From contig NZ_JASHIC010000015.1 in NCBI RefSeq assembly GCF_030056705.1, positions 124,001 to 188,000 of the forward strand: 64,000 nt of DNA. Reading direction: 5' to 3'. Positions 27,277 through 36,533 of this stretch are shown in pieces (position 1 is the first letter of the stretch; every line of letters starts with the position of its first letter). A program made the position numbers and the translations under genes. Below the pieces are notes generated by a model. That model was not told the origin of the DNA. It worked only from the letters and a program-made list of their open reading frames with translations, and did not search any database. The DNA is from Flectobacillus longus (GTDB lineage Bacteria > Bacteroidota > Bacteroidia > Cytophagales > Spirosomataceae).

Positions 27277-30200
27277 ATGCAAAAACTAAAAACTTATCTA
27301 TTCAAACTGACTTTTGCCTTGGCGATTGTCGCTTTGATTCAGAAATCTACTTTATCCCAAAACCCAAGAATAAAGACTAATTTTGATAAAGATTGGCGTT
27401 TTCATTTGGGGCATTTCTCAAATCCTGAAAAGGATTTTAATTATGGTCTGACAAACCTTTTTTACAAATCTGGTTCGGCTGTGAATACTGCGATTGACCC
27501 AAAATTTGTAGATTCTACATGGACAAAACTTAACTTGCCTCATGATTGGGTTGTGACATTACCTTTTGTCAAATCCGAAGATTCTCATGTCGAATCACAT
27601 GGCTTCAAACCTGTAGGTGGGCAATTTCCTGAGACATCTATCGGCTGGTATCGTAAACATTTTAGTTTAACCCCTGCCGATTCGGGAAGTCGTTATTCTA
27701 TTCAATTTGATGGTATTTATCGTGATGCCAATGTTTGGATTAATGGCTTTTATCTAGGAAATAACAAGAGTGGTTATTTAGGAGCTTCGTATGACATCAC
27801 CGATTTTTTGAATTTTCATAAAGACAATGTTGTCGTAGTTCGTGTAGACGCTTCTCAATACGAAGGCTGGTTTTATGAAGGAGCAGGTATTTATCGTCAT
27901 GTATGGCTAAATCGCTATCAAAATGCTCATATTCAAGAAGATGGCATTTTTGCTTATTCAGAGATAGCAGGTAATAAGGCGAATGTGAAAGTAGAAACAA
28001 CTTTCAAAAATGAAGATTATAAGTCTGACAACCTGACTATTACAAGTTATTTGTTGGATAGAAACGGTAAAGTAGTTGCCAAATCTCCAGAACAAGCTTT
28101 TACCTTGAAGGCTCAAGAAGAGAAGATGGCAAGCCAAGCCTTCAGCATCGCTAATCCTCGTCTTTGGTCGTTAGAAGACCCATATTTATATAAGGTGAAA
28201 GTTGAATTGAAATCGCAAGGTAAAGTGGTTGATCAACAGCAATTTAGATTTGGAATTCGTACCATAGATATAAAACCCAATGGTGTATTTGTGAATGGAA
28301 AGCACGTGAAAATTTTGGGAACTAACAACCACCAAGACCACGCAGGAGTAGGTAGTGCTATGCCAGATTATTTGCAATATTACCGTATCAGTTTATTGAA
28401 AAATATGGGTTCGAATGCCTACCGAGCTAGTCACCATGCACCAACTCCTGAATTGATTGAGGCTTGTGATAGTTTGGGAATGTTACTATTGGACGAACAA
28501 CGATTGTTGAATAGTGGTACAGAATATATGAATCAGTTTGAAAGACTGATAAAGCGAGACAGAAATCATGCTTCGGTATTTTTGTGGAGCATAGGCAACG
28601 AGGAGGGGTGGATTCAGAAAAATACGTTTGGAAAAAGAATTGCTTTGACTTTGTTAGCCAAACAAAAACAACTAGACCCGACTCGAACTTCTACTTATGC
28701 AGCCGACTTGGCAAATCATTTTTCAGGCGTAAACGAAGTGATACCTGTGCGTGGCTTCAACTATCGTCAGTTTGCTGTTGAAGACTATCATAAAGACCAT
28801 CCAACTCAGCCGATTATTGGCACAGAAATGGGCAGTACAGTTACGACAAGAGGGATTTATGAAAAAGATACCATCCGTGGCTATGTACCAGACCAAGATA
28901 TTACAGCACCTTGGTGGGCAAGTACAGCCGAAGAATGGTGGAAGTTAGCGGCTAACAATGACTTTTGGTTAGGCGGTTTTATCTGGACAGGTTTTGATTA
29001 TCGTGGAGAGCCAACTCCTTATCGCTGGCCAAATATCAGTTCGCATTTTGGGGTAATGGATGTATGTGGCTTTCCTAAGAATATCTATTATTACTATCAA
29101 AGTTGGTGGACAGACAAAGATGTCTTGCATATAGCGCCACATTGGAATTGGCAAGGAAAAGAAGGACAACCTATCGATGTTTGGGTCAATAGCAATGCCG
29201 ATGAGGTAGAGCTATTCTTGAATGAAAAATCTTTGGGTAAAAAAGCCATGCCACGTAATGGACATTTGAATTGGACTGTGAATTACACTGCTGGAAAATT
29301 GGAAGCCATAGGTTGGAAAAAAGGTAGAAAAATTACCGCAAAAGTCGCGACTACAGGTTTACCTTACGAAGTTGTCGTGACGCCATACAAAACTACTGCT
29401 ATTGCTGATGGAAAAGATGTAAGTATCATCAATATTTCAGTGATAGACAAGGAAGGTCGTGAAGTGCCTAACGCCGATAATTTGATTAAGTTTAAACTTA
29501 AAGGCGATGCAAAAATCATTGGAGTTGGTAATGGAGACCCAAGTAGCCATGAACCAGACCAATGCGCCGATGGTATGTGGCAACGTAATTTGGTTAATGG
29601 AAAATGTCAGGTAATTGTACAAATGGGTGAAAATCCAAGTATGATTCAGTTTGAAGCATTGGCAACAGGCTTATATTCAGGTGGAACAGATATTTTGACC
29701 GTTTCACCTCAAAAAATAGCGCAAGTAAGTATTGACCCAACATACCAACTTAAGCCAGAAGCCAAAAAGTCAGCGCCAATCGATAAAATGCTGGGAGCAG
29801 ATATTTCTTTTTTGCCAGAATTAGAGGCAAAAAATATCAAGTTTTCTGACAAAGGTGTTGAAAAAGATGCCATCCAAATCTTGAAAGATCATGGATTTAA
29901 CTATGTTCGTTTGAGAATTTTCCATAATCCTGCACAGCCAAAAGGCTATTCTCCGACAAAAGGATTTTGTGATTTGGCACATACCAAAGAAATGGTAAAA
30001 CGTGCCAAAGCGCTAGGCATGAAAGTATTGCTTGATTTCCATTATTCAGATTATTGGGCTGACCCAGGCAAACAGTTTAAGCCTTTTGCTTGGGAAGGAA
30101 AGAACTTTTCAGACCTCAAAAAATCATTGTATGACTACACTTACGAAGTAATGGAGGCGCTAAAGGCACAGGGAACTTTACCCGATATGGTTCAAGTAGG

Positions 30201-30693
30201 TAATGAAATCAATCATGGCTTAGTTTGGCCAGAAGGTAGTTTCGCTAACACTGACCAATTGGCGCAACTTATCAATGCAGGCACTTCGGCTGTGAAGGCG
30301 GTGGCTCCGCAAACGATTATGATGTTGCATGTGGCTTTGGGCGGACAACATCATGAGTCTGTTCAATTTATTGATAATATGTTGGCGCGAGGTGTTCATT
30401 TTGATGTGATTGGAGAATCCTATTATCCAAAATGGCACGGAACTATCGAAGATTTACGAGACAATCTCAGTAACCTGATTGAGCGCTACAACAAAGATGT
30501 TATTGTGGTAGAATACTCACAAATGAAAAATGAAGTCAATCAAGTGGCTTTTAATTTGCCCAAGGGAAAAGGTAAAGGAACTTGTATTTGGGAACCACTA
30601 AATACTTGGGAAGCTATTTTTGAAAAAGACGGAAAAGCCAATCATCATTTGGCAACTTATGATGAAATAAGTAAACAGTTTTTGTTGAAGTAA
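27277..30693 (+). CDS. Bifunctional GH2 beta-galactosidase + GH53 endo-galactanase fusion
   Basis: One secreted chain combining an exo- and an endo-enzyme for beta-1,4-galactan. A signal peptide (~1-27) is followed by GH2 sugar-binding, immunoglobulin-like and TIM-barrel domains (~35-620), with acid/base Glu442 in WSIGNEEGW and nucleophile Glu517 in PIIGTEMGS. Residues ~620-825 hold the further beta-sandwich domains of long GH2 galactosidases (DUF4982-like: IDVWVNSNADEVELFLNEKS; ADGKDVSIINISVIDKEGR). After a short linker a complete GH53 domain spans 838-1138: MLGADISFLPELEAKNIKF, acid/base Glu977 in VQVGNEINHG, nucleophile Glu1079 in IVVEYSQ. Both sets of catalytic residues are intact. A stand-alone GH53 gene precedes it. 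The likely place is the periplasm, shortening imported oligosaccharides to galactose. Confidence 0.95.
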   Translation: MQKLKTYLFKLTFALAIVALIQKSTLSQNPRIKTNFDKDWRFHLGHFSNPEKDFNYGLTNLFYKSGSAVNTAIDPKFVDSTWTKLNLPHDWVVTLPFVKSEDSHVESHGFKPVGGQFPETSIGWYRKHFSLTPADSGSRYSIQFDGIYRDANVWINGFYLGNNKSGYLGASYDITDFLNFHKDNVVVVRVDASQYEGWFYEGAGIYRHVWLNRYQNAHIQEDGIFAYSEIAGNKANVKVETTFKNEDYKSDNLTITSYLLDRNGKVVAKSPEQAFTLKAQEEKMASQAFSIANPRLWSLEDPYLYKVKVELKSQGKVVDQQQFRFGIRTIDIKPNGVFVNGKHVKILGTNNHQDHAGVGSAMPDYLQYYRISLLKNMGSNAYRASHHAPTPELIEACDSLGMLLLDEQRLLNSGTEYMNQFERLIKRDRNHASVFLWSIGNEEGWIQKNTFGKRIALTLLAKQKQLDPTRTSTYAADLANHFSGVNEVIPVRGFNYRQFAVEDYHKDHPTQPIIGTEMGSTVTTRGIYEKDTIRGYVPDQDITAPWWASTAEEWWKLAANNDFWLGGFIWTGFDYRGEPTPYRWPNISSHFGVMDVCGFPKNIYYYYQSWWTDKDVLHIAPHWNWQGKEGQPIDVWVNSNADEVELFLNEKSLGKKAMPRNGHLNWTVNYTAGKLEAIGWKKGRKITAKVATTGLPYEVVVTPYKTTAIADGKDVSIINISVIDKEGREVPNADNLIKFKLKGDAKIIGVGNGDPSSHEPDQCADGMWQRNLVNGKCQVIVQMGENPSMIQFEALATGLYSGGTDILTVSPQKIAQVSIDPTYQLKPEAKKSAPIDKMLGADISFLPELEAKNIKFSDKGVEKDAIQILKDHGFNYVRLRIFHNPAQPKGYSPTKGFCDLAHTKEMVKRAKALGMKVLLDFHYSDYWADPGKQFKPFAWEGKNFSDLKKSLYDYTYEVMEALKAQGTLPDMVQVGNEINHGLVWPEGSFANTDQLAQLINAGTSAVKAVAPQTIMMLHVALGGQHHESVQFIDNMLARGVHFDVIGESYYPKWHGTIEDLRDNLSNLIERYNKDVIVVEYSQMKNEVNQVAFNLPKGKGKGTCIWEPLNTWEAIFEKDGKANHHLATYDEISKQFLLK

Positions 30694-30699
30694 TGATTG

Positions 30700-30795
30700 A
30701 AGTTAGTGGGCAAAATAAAATTCAACTTTTGGGATTAATGCATAAAGCTTACAGACTATAGCGTATTAATGCAATTTTATTTTGCCCACTAACTT
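30700..30795. repeat. 23-bp perfect inverted repeat after the PUL2 enzyme genes
   Basis: The arm at 30700-30722 (AAGTTAGTGGGCAAAATAAA...) is exactly complementary to 30773-30795, with a 50-nt centre. It starts 7 bp after the stop of the fusion gene and could serve as its terminator. The arm ends GCAAAATAAAATT, the same motif that forms the ends of the element at 30903-31197. Confidence 0.85.
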
Positions 30796-30902
30796 AAGTA
30801 TGAGTGCTGAATTGTGAGTGATGAGTTTTGAATGTAATTTTATGATTACTAATGTTTTATCTCATTAATTTATTAAATCTTATTTTGCATACTTACTTAA
30901 GT

Positions 30903-31197
30903 AATCGTGCAGAATAAGATTTAAGTTATGTGTTTAGGCACTAGGCAACAGGCACAAGGCACAGAGTGTTAAAATGTTTTTTAATAACCACAGCCATGCT
31001 TTTTCCAAAGCCCACCGCCGAAAGCCGTTACCTGAAAGCCCAAAGCCCAATCTTAAATTTTACCCGCTTTAAGCTCTAGGCTTTATGCCGTAGGCTAAAA
31101 GTTAAAAGTGTTTCTGATGAAATCATGGTTGCATTTTTGCTTAATGCCTACAGCTTACAACCTAATGCGTAATAATGCAATTTTATTCTGCATGATT
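30903..31197. repeat. MITE-like element with 19-bp terminal inverted repeats (copy A)
   Basis: About 295 bp bounded by AATCGTGCAGAATAAGATT (30903-30921) and AATTTTATTCTGCATGATT (31179-31197), which are inverted copies differing at 2 of 19 positions. The interior matches the reverse complement of 61381-61645 almost throughout, including long identical stretches such as 'aataaccacagccatgct' and 'cccgctttaagctctagg'. It has no coding capacity. It touches the end of the amidohydrolase gene. A further palindrome of related ends lies just before it (30875-30923). I call it a non-autonomous repeat; mobility is not shown. Confidence 0.8.
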
Positions 31198-31202
31198 GCA
31201 TG

Positions 31203-32624
31203 TCAAAAACTCTTTCTTTTTTTCCAATCAAATTCATCTTTTCCTTGGTTGGCTTTATGGTGTTTTTCAGTATTTAATAACATTTGTTGCAACGACTTTT
31301 GGTTGACCCATCGGCCATTGATGAATACACCTGCAATCTTTCTGGTGTTGGCTATATCATCCAAAGGATTGGCATCGAGTAGGAGAAGGTCTGCCATTTT
31401 GTCTTTTCCGACTGTACCGATTTTATCTTCTATGCCCAACCACTGTGCAGGTAATCTGGTAGCAGAAACCAGAGCCTCCTCAGGACTTAGTCCAGCCTTT
31501 ACGAGCAATGCTATTTCGTCATGCAACGAAAATCCCCAAATAACGCCAGAAACGCCTGCATCTGTCCCTGTCACAATTGGCACTTTTGCCTCCTTAAAAG
31601 CTTTGATCAAGAGTTGATGAAATATTACCATACTGTCTATTCTTGTAATACGTTTGGTATCTGTTTCACGATTGTAATTGTTAGAAAGCAACCATTTGCT
31701 TTGCATAAGTGGAGGTACATATTTGAGCAAAGGCGAATTTTTGATGCTGTCAAGCGAATGGGTTTGTTGAGCAATGCGAACCATTGTAATGAGCGTAGGA
31801 GTGAGCCATGTACCATTTTCTTTGGCCAATTGAGCAAAGCGTTGCGCATCTGAGAAGCTAAAACTTTTACTTTGCTTAGAAAATTCTTCGGCATGGGCGA
31901 CTAAACTATAATTTGGAATAAAAGCTTCTGCTAGTTTTCCTCTAAATACATTAGGGATATGTCCAACCACCTTCATACCTTGCTTTTGTGCTTCCTGAAC
32001 AATCGCATTAAACGTCGCTTGATTTAGTCCAGAATAGACTTTAATAAACTCATACCCTTGAGCTTTGGCAATTCTTACCGTTTGCTTGCCTTCTTCAGGT
32101 GTATTAGCAATATTACCAGAACCTTCTCCGCCATCAATCAAAAAAGCCAATGCGATACGAGGTCCTATGATATTTCCTTTTATGATTTCATTGCGTTGTC
32201 CAAAATGCTCAACACGTGCGCTTAACTCCAAAACAGTGGTAATGCCATTGGCTAAATAAAGACTCATAAAGTCTTGATTGTCGGTAAAAAGTGTAGCGCC
32301 TTTGGTGGGATAATTGGTACTAAAATTTATATCAGCCAAATTATGTACGTGCATATCAACTAGTCCAGGAAGTAACCATTTTCCTTTTCCTTCGATAATA
32401 GTGGCGTTCTTAGGAATGACGTCATTAATAGCGACTATTTTTCGATTTTGGATGATAACTGTAGCGTTGTTTATCAATTCATTTGACGCTGTCATCGGAA
32501 TAATATTGACATTCCGAATAGCGTAGATTGGCATGGAAGTAGGAATCACTTTGGCACTTTGACATGATTCGATCCAACATTGGAGAATGCAAAGTAGTAA
32601 GATAGTGTAGTGTTTGAGATTCAT
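31203..32624 (-). CDS. Amidohydrolase-family lipoprotein
   Basis: Metal-dependent hydrolase of the imidazolonepropionase/prolidase-like amidohydrolase group, exported. The N-terminus looks like a lipoprotein signal with Cys21 in WIESC. The metal centre is visible: VDMHVHNLAD (HxH on strand 1) after WLLPGLVDM, later histidines in KVVGHIPNVF and LVAHAEEF, and the aspartate in IVTGTDAGVSGV. The small beta-sandwich domain wraps both ends (AIRNVNIIPMTAS at the start; IEDKIGTVGKDKMADLLLLDANPLDDIANTRKI cut here to its theme at the end). Length 473 is usual. Many such proteins act on cyclic or peptide amide bonds; the substrate cannot be told. It follows the DUF6000-like gene by 41 bp on the same strand. 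Confidence 0.9.
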   Translation of the reverse strand: MNLKHYTILLLCILQCWIESCQSAKVIPTSMPIYAIRNVNIIPMTASNELINNATVIIQNRKIVAINDVIPKNATIIEGKGKWLLPGLVDMHVHNLADINFSTNYPTKGATLFTDNQDFMSLYLANGITTVLELSARVEHFGQRNEIIKGNIIGPRIALAFLIDGGEGSGNIANTPEEGKQTVRIAKAQGYEFIKVYSGLNQATFNAIVQEAQKQGMKVVGHIPNVFRGKLAEAFIPNYSLVAHAEEFSKQSKSFSFSDAQRFAQLAKENGTWLTPTLITMVRIAQQTHSLDSIKNSPLLKYVPPLMQSKWLLSNNYNRETDTKRITRIDSMVIFHQLLIKAFKEAKVPIVTGTDAGVSGVIWGFSLHDEIALLVKAGLSPEEALVSATRLPAQWLGIEDKIGTVGKDKMADLLLLDANPLDDIANTRKIAGVFINGRWVNQKSLQQMLLNTEKHHKANQGKDEFDWKKRKSF

Positions 32625-32665
32625 GAGTTAGAGGGTAATTAAGGTTTAGATGACAAGTTACTTTG

Positions 32666-33277
32666 TTAGTATAATAACAAATCTTGAATATCCTTAATAT
32701 GCTGCATGCAACTTTCAAAATGCTTCTGTGCTTTTACTAACTTCCGTAATTTTTTATCTTCAGAAAAATTAATCCATTGAGAAAGCAGAGATTGTATTTT
32801 TGTTGGTTCCAAATAGGCAAGGGCACACATAGCATCTATTGAGTCGTTATAGCAATCTTTTGGGGTTAAATGAAATTCAAGATATTGAGATAGTACATTT
32901 TTTGCATTGGGCGTATCCAAACTAGCTAAAGCCAGACAATAGCTTTTGCCTACATAAACGAGCTTGTTACTTAGTAACAAGTTCCCAATGAGCACATCCA
33001 ATCCATTGAAGCATCTAATTGCACAAATATTTGCGCCTGATAATCTTGTACGCCAATCATAATTGCACAACAGTTGGTACGCCATAGCTTCTGTAGTTTC
33101 TTTGGATGCTAAAGCTAAGGCGATATGGTCAGATTCTGTGAGCTTTGTAAAGTCTAAGTCGAAAAAAGGAAATGACTTTTCTAACACTTCATCAGAGAGT
33201 TCGTGTTCTAAGATTGGAATATTTACTTCAGGAAATAAAGGTTTTTTTATTGGTAATTCAGACATAAAGAATGACAT
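32666..33277 (-). CDS. DUF6000-like hypothetical protein
   Basis: A 203-residue cytosolic protein without signal peptide or membrane helix. It is mostly helical and reads like HEAT-type repeats: DWRTRLSGANICAIRCFNGL, LLSNKLVYVGKSYCLALASLDT, NVLSQYLEFHL and a DSIDAMCALAYLE block. This order resembles the DUF6000 family, an assignment I make from memory of its pattern only. Function unknown. It is the upstream partner of the amidohydrolase gene with a 41-bp gap, so the two may be cotranscribed although no shared role is obvious. The ATG at 33277 is the first in frame; an internal ATG four codons later is also possible. Confidence 0.7.
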   Translation of the reverse strand: MSFFMSELPIKKPLFPEVNIPILEHELSDEVLEKSFPFFDLDFTKLTESDHIALALASKETTEAMAYQLLCNYDWRTRLSGANICAIRCFNGLDVLIGNLLLSNKLVYVGKSYCLALASLDTPNAKNVLSQYLEFHLTPKDCYNDSIDAMCALAYLEPTKIQSLLSQWINFSEDKKLRKLVKAQKHFESCMQHIKDIQDLLLY

Positions 33278-33452
33278 TCAAGTATTTGGAAAGATACGAG
33301 AATGTCAATTAAAAAAGATTATTCTTCCCAAAAATTACCATCAATTTGATACTTAAAGATTTCTCCACTATGGAAGCTTTTCACCACTAGGGTGTACAAT
33401 TTCAGACTACCAAAGTATTAAAGCAGTCTGCCTTTGCGCTTCCAATTTTTCT

Positions 33453-34385
33453 TTACTTTTTTAATAAAAACTCAAAAGGCAAATGGAGTCTTTTAGCCCA
33501 AGCTTTTTCGCTATGATCTTCGCCTTCAAATTGGAGAGTTTCCCAGTTATTTGAGGTAAATCCTTTTTTTCGCATCAACTCATCGACCTTGGCTTGATGT
33601 TTAGGATAAAAAGCATCTAGGGTTGCTGTCCCAAAATCAAAATAGATTTTGTGCGTTTGAGGCTGAGGAAGGTGAGAATCCATATATTTCAAAAATGCCT
33701 CAGGAATTGGATTATTGGTGTCAGAGAAGATACCAATCCAATGGGTAGAAAGACAAGCCGCACCCCAAAAAATCTCGGGGTATTCACAAATCGCATACAT
33801 CGAAATCAGCCCGCCCATGCTACTGCCAGCGATAAAAGTGTTAGCACGGTCTTTTTTTACCGAGAAGTGCTGGTCAATATAAGGTTTTAATTCTTTGACC
33901 AAAAATCTTAGATAATTGTCAGAAACTGGCTGAAAGTTTTCCTCTGTTCTTCCTATTTTCTTAAGTTCGTTTGTAACAAAAACTTTCTGATTTGGGCTGA
34001 GTGATTCGTAAGGCTTTTGAGGAAAATAATCAGGATGGCGTGTTGCGCCGCCATTCCAGATTCCAACTATAATAAAATCTTTGGTTTTATGAGCATTCAT
34101 CAACTTTGTGGCTACCTCATCCGCTTGCCAATCCTGCTTATTCCAAGTAGTGGTACTGTCAAACAACATTTGACCATCGTGCATATACAGCACAGAATAC
34201 TTTTTTTGACTACCATAACCCTCTGGAAGCCATATATCTATATTTCGAGAGGAAATGAATTTAGAAGAGAAATTCTCTATCCGAACAATTTTGCCAGATG
34301 AAACATGTGGTGCAGGCGTTTGAGACATAACTGAAAGAGTGCTCGATAAGAAAAGCAATAAGATGTAAAAGTTTTTGAGTATCAT
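33453..34385 (-). CDS. Secreted alpha/beta-hydrolase esterase (esterase D / IroE-like)
   Basis: Probable serine esterase in the periplasm or outside. Residues 1-21 are a signal peptide (ending in SVMSQ). The body matches PF00756-type esterases: SRNIDIWLPEGYGSQKKYSVLYMHDGQMLFD (shown by the IDIWLPEGY and VLYMHDGQ motifs), FIVGIWNGGATRHPDYFP, the nucleophile Ser in IAGSSMGGLISMYA, the acid in FDFGTATLDAFY and the catalytic His in FEGEDHSEKAW. The catalytic triad is complete. Family members cleave acetyl, feruloyl or siderophore esters; because carbohydrate enzymes are common around here a sugar-ester role is possible but unproven. It is divergent from gamma-glutamyltransferase. Confidence 0.88.
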   Translation of the reverse strand: MILKNFYILLLFLSSTLSVMSQTPAPHVSSGKIVRIENFSSKFISSRNIDIWLPEGYGSQKKYSVLYMHDGQMLFDSTTTWNKQDWQADEVATKLMNAHKTKDFIIVGIWNGGATRHPDYFPQKPYESLSPNQKVFVTNELKKIGRTEENFQPVSDNYLRFLVKELKPYIDQHFSVKKDRANTFIAGSSMGGLISMYAICEYPEIFWGAACLSTHWIGIFSDTNNPIPEAFLKYMDSHLPQPQTHKIYFDFGTATLDAFYPKHQAKVDELMRKKGFTSNNWETLQFEGEDHSEKAWAKRLHLPFEFLLKK

Positions 34386-34592
34386 ATCTTGAGTTGTTTT
34401 CTGTAAAGGAAATCAATTTTTTCTCAGACGATGTTCCACTTTATAATTATAGGTGTCACTTTCTGAAGGGTGAACCCTTTATGATCGCTTTAGTCCCTCA
34501 AAGCCTGTTATTTGTCGTAAAAAGCAGAATTTGTTTGTCTTCTTTTTAGTCAGCGATTATTTTTAATAGACAATCAACAAAACACATTTTTC

Positions 34593-36458
34593 ATGAAAAA
34601 TACTTTACGAATTGGAATCGCTATCATGTTGCTTTGTACCAAATCCTTCGGACAAGCCTTTAATAATCTCCCTGTACTTACACAAAAACCTCCATTACAT
34701 GGAAAACATTGGATGGCAGTTACAGGAAAACCTCTAGCTGCCACCGCAGGAGCTATGACCTTTTCGAAGGGAGGTAATGCCATTGATGCTGCTTGTGCAA
34801 TGCTTGCCGCTACTTGTACCATGTGGGATGTACTGAGCTGGGGTGGTGAAACACAGGCCTTGATTTATAATCCTAAGACTAAAAAAGTGATTGCTATCAA
34901 TGCGCTTGGGGTAGCGCCAACTGGAGCTACGGCAGATTTTTTCAAGAATAAAGGCATGAAATATCCACCCGAATTTGGTGCTTTGGCAGCGGTTACGCCT
35001 GGTACGCCTGGAGGATTGATGACCATCTTGGCTGAATATGGTACTATGTCGCTCAAGGACGTATTGGCACCTGCTATGCAAATGGCAGAAGGGTATCCGA
35101 TTGAGGCTCAAACTGCCAATTCAATCGAAAAAGCGAAGGAGCAAATCAAACAATGGCCGTATTCAAAAAGGGTATTTTTGCCTCATTTGGGTGCTAAATA
35201 CGAAGCTCCAGAAGCAGGTGAAATATTTGTACAAAAAGATTTGCTTGAGACCTTACACAAATTGGTGAAGGCAGAACAGCAGGCTTTGGCAAAAGGAAAA
35301 TCTCGTAAGGAGGCTATATATGCTGCTTATGATGTTTTCTATAAAGGTGAAATAGCCAAAGAATTTGTGAGAGGTTGTCAAAAGCAAGGTGGTTTGATTA
35401 CCGAACAAGATTTGGCGAACTGGAAAGTAAAAATCGAAGAACCAACGATGACGACTTACAGAGGTATCGAGGTGTACAAATTACAACAATGGACACAGGG
35501 ACCAGCCATGCTTCAAACCTTGAATATCTTAGAAAACTTCGATTTGAAAAGTATGGGGTATAACTCTACTCGCTATATTCATACTTTGTATCAGGCTATG
35601 AATTTAGCCTTTGCTGACCGTGATTTCTATTATGGAGACCCTGCTTTTGCACCCGAAGAACCGATGAAAGGCTTGCTTTCGAAAGAATATGCCAAAGAGC
35701 GTAGTAAGCTTATCAACCCAGAAGCAAATGACCCTAAAATTGGTCCGGGCGACCCTTATCCTTTTGAAGGGAAGATTAATCCTTATCAGGATATTTTGAA
35801 AACTTGGATGGGAGCAAGCACTTTTTCTCCTAAAAATAATGCAACATATAATACTCAATTTGAGGAGGATTTTACCGCTGGAACAACTTCCGTGGAGGCT
35901 GCTGATGCCGAAGGTTGGGTGATTTCGATGACGCCAAGTGGTGGATGGGTTCCTGCATGTATTGCGGGCAATACAGGTGTTGGTATGAGTCAGCGTATGC
36001 AGGCATTCGTGCTAGACCCGAAAGAAAACCCTTTCAATGTAGTTGAACCTGGCAAGCGCCCACGTGTGACCCTGACGCCAAGTATGGCTTTGAAAGATGG
36101 GAAGCCTTATTTATCATTTGCCAAACAAGCAGGCGATGAACAAGATCAGTTGTTATTGCAGTTTTTCTTGAATATGGCAGAATTTGACATGACAGTTCAG
36201 GAAGCTTGCGAAGCGCCTAGTTTTAAAACATTACAGATGTATTCTAGTTTTGGAAAACACGAACGAATCAATGGAGGTTTGACGCTCAATGAAGCAACTC
36301 CAAGTTGGACTCGCAAAGATTTGGGACGAATGGGGTATAAAATCAACTATCAAGAGCGCACGAGTGGTCCTATCAATGCCATTTATTTCGACTGGAAACA
36401 TAAAAGTTTCTGGGGAGGCTCTAGTAATCATGGTGAGGATTATGGAATAGGTTGGTAG
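34593..36458 (+). CDS. Gamma-glutamyltransferase family protein
   Basis: Ntn-hydrolase that transfers or hydrolyses gamma-glutamyl groups, for example of glutathione, in the periplasm. A signal peptide (~1-20, KSFGQ) is followed by the large subunit (AVTGKPLAATAGAMTFSKGGNAIDAACAM theme; VTPGTPGGLMTIL; LAFADRDFYYGDPAF) and the small subunit which begins after autocleavage at Thr431 in the AGTTSVEAADAEGW motif, with the oxyanion glycines in the later GNTGVGMSQRM area. The stretch ending RPRVTLTPSMALKDGKPYL is also typical. The block upstream of Thr431 and the 621-residue size fit secreted GGT-like enzymes. Some members act on other gamma-glutamyl or acyl substrates, so activity on glutathione is likely but not certain. 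Single gene, closed by a bidirectional terminator. Confidence 0.93.
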   Translation: MKNTLRIGIAIMLLCTKSFGQAFNNLPVLTQKPPLHGKHWMAVTGKPLAATAGAMTFSKGGNAIDAACAMLAATCTMWDVLSWGGETQALIYNPKTKKVIAINALGVAPTGATADFFKNKGMKYPPEFGALAAVTPGTPGGLMTILAEYGTMSLKDVLAPAMQMAEGYPIEAQTANSIEKAKEQIKQWPYSKRVFLPHLGAKYEAPEAGEIFVQKDLLETLHKLVKAEQQALAKGKSRKEAIYAAYDVFYKGEIAKEFVRGCQKQGGLITEQDLANWKVKIEEPTMTTYRGIEVYKLQQWTQGPAMLQTLNILENFDLKSMGYNSTRYIHTLYQAMNLAFADRDFYYGDPAFAPEEPMKGLLSKEYAKERSKLINPEANDPKIGPGDPYPFEGKINPYQDILKTWMGASTFSPKNNATYNTQFEEDFTAGTTSVEAADAEGWVISMTPSGGWVPACIAGNTGVGMSQRMQAFVLDPKENPFNVVEPGKRPRVTLTPSMALKDGKPYLSFAKQAGDEQDQLLLQFFLNMAEFDMTVQEACEAPSFKTLQMYSSFGKHERINGGLTLNEATPSWTRKDLGRMGYKINYQERTSGPINAIYFDWKHKSFWGGSSNHGEDYGIGW

Positions 36459-36481
36459 ATTAGGGGTAAGGTGGAATTGGG

Positions 36482-36523
36482 AATAGTTTTGTAGAGTAAA
36501 TTCTTTCACTCTACAAAACTATT
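36482..36523. terminator. Bidirectional terminator between GGT gene and the 210-residue gene
   Basis: Perfect 16-bp stem AATAGTTTTGTAGAGT (36482-36497) with ACTCTACAAAACTATT (36508-36523), followed on the plus strand by TTAAAA. It lies between two convergent genes. Confidence 0.9.
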
Positions 36524-36533
36524 TTAAAAATGC

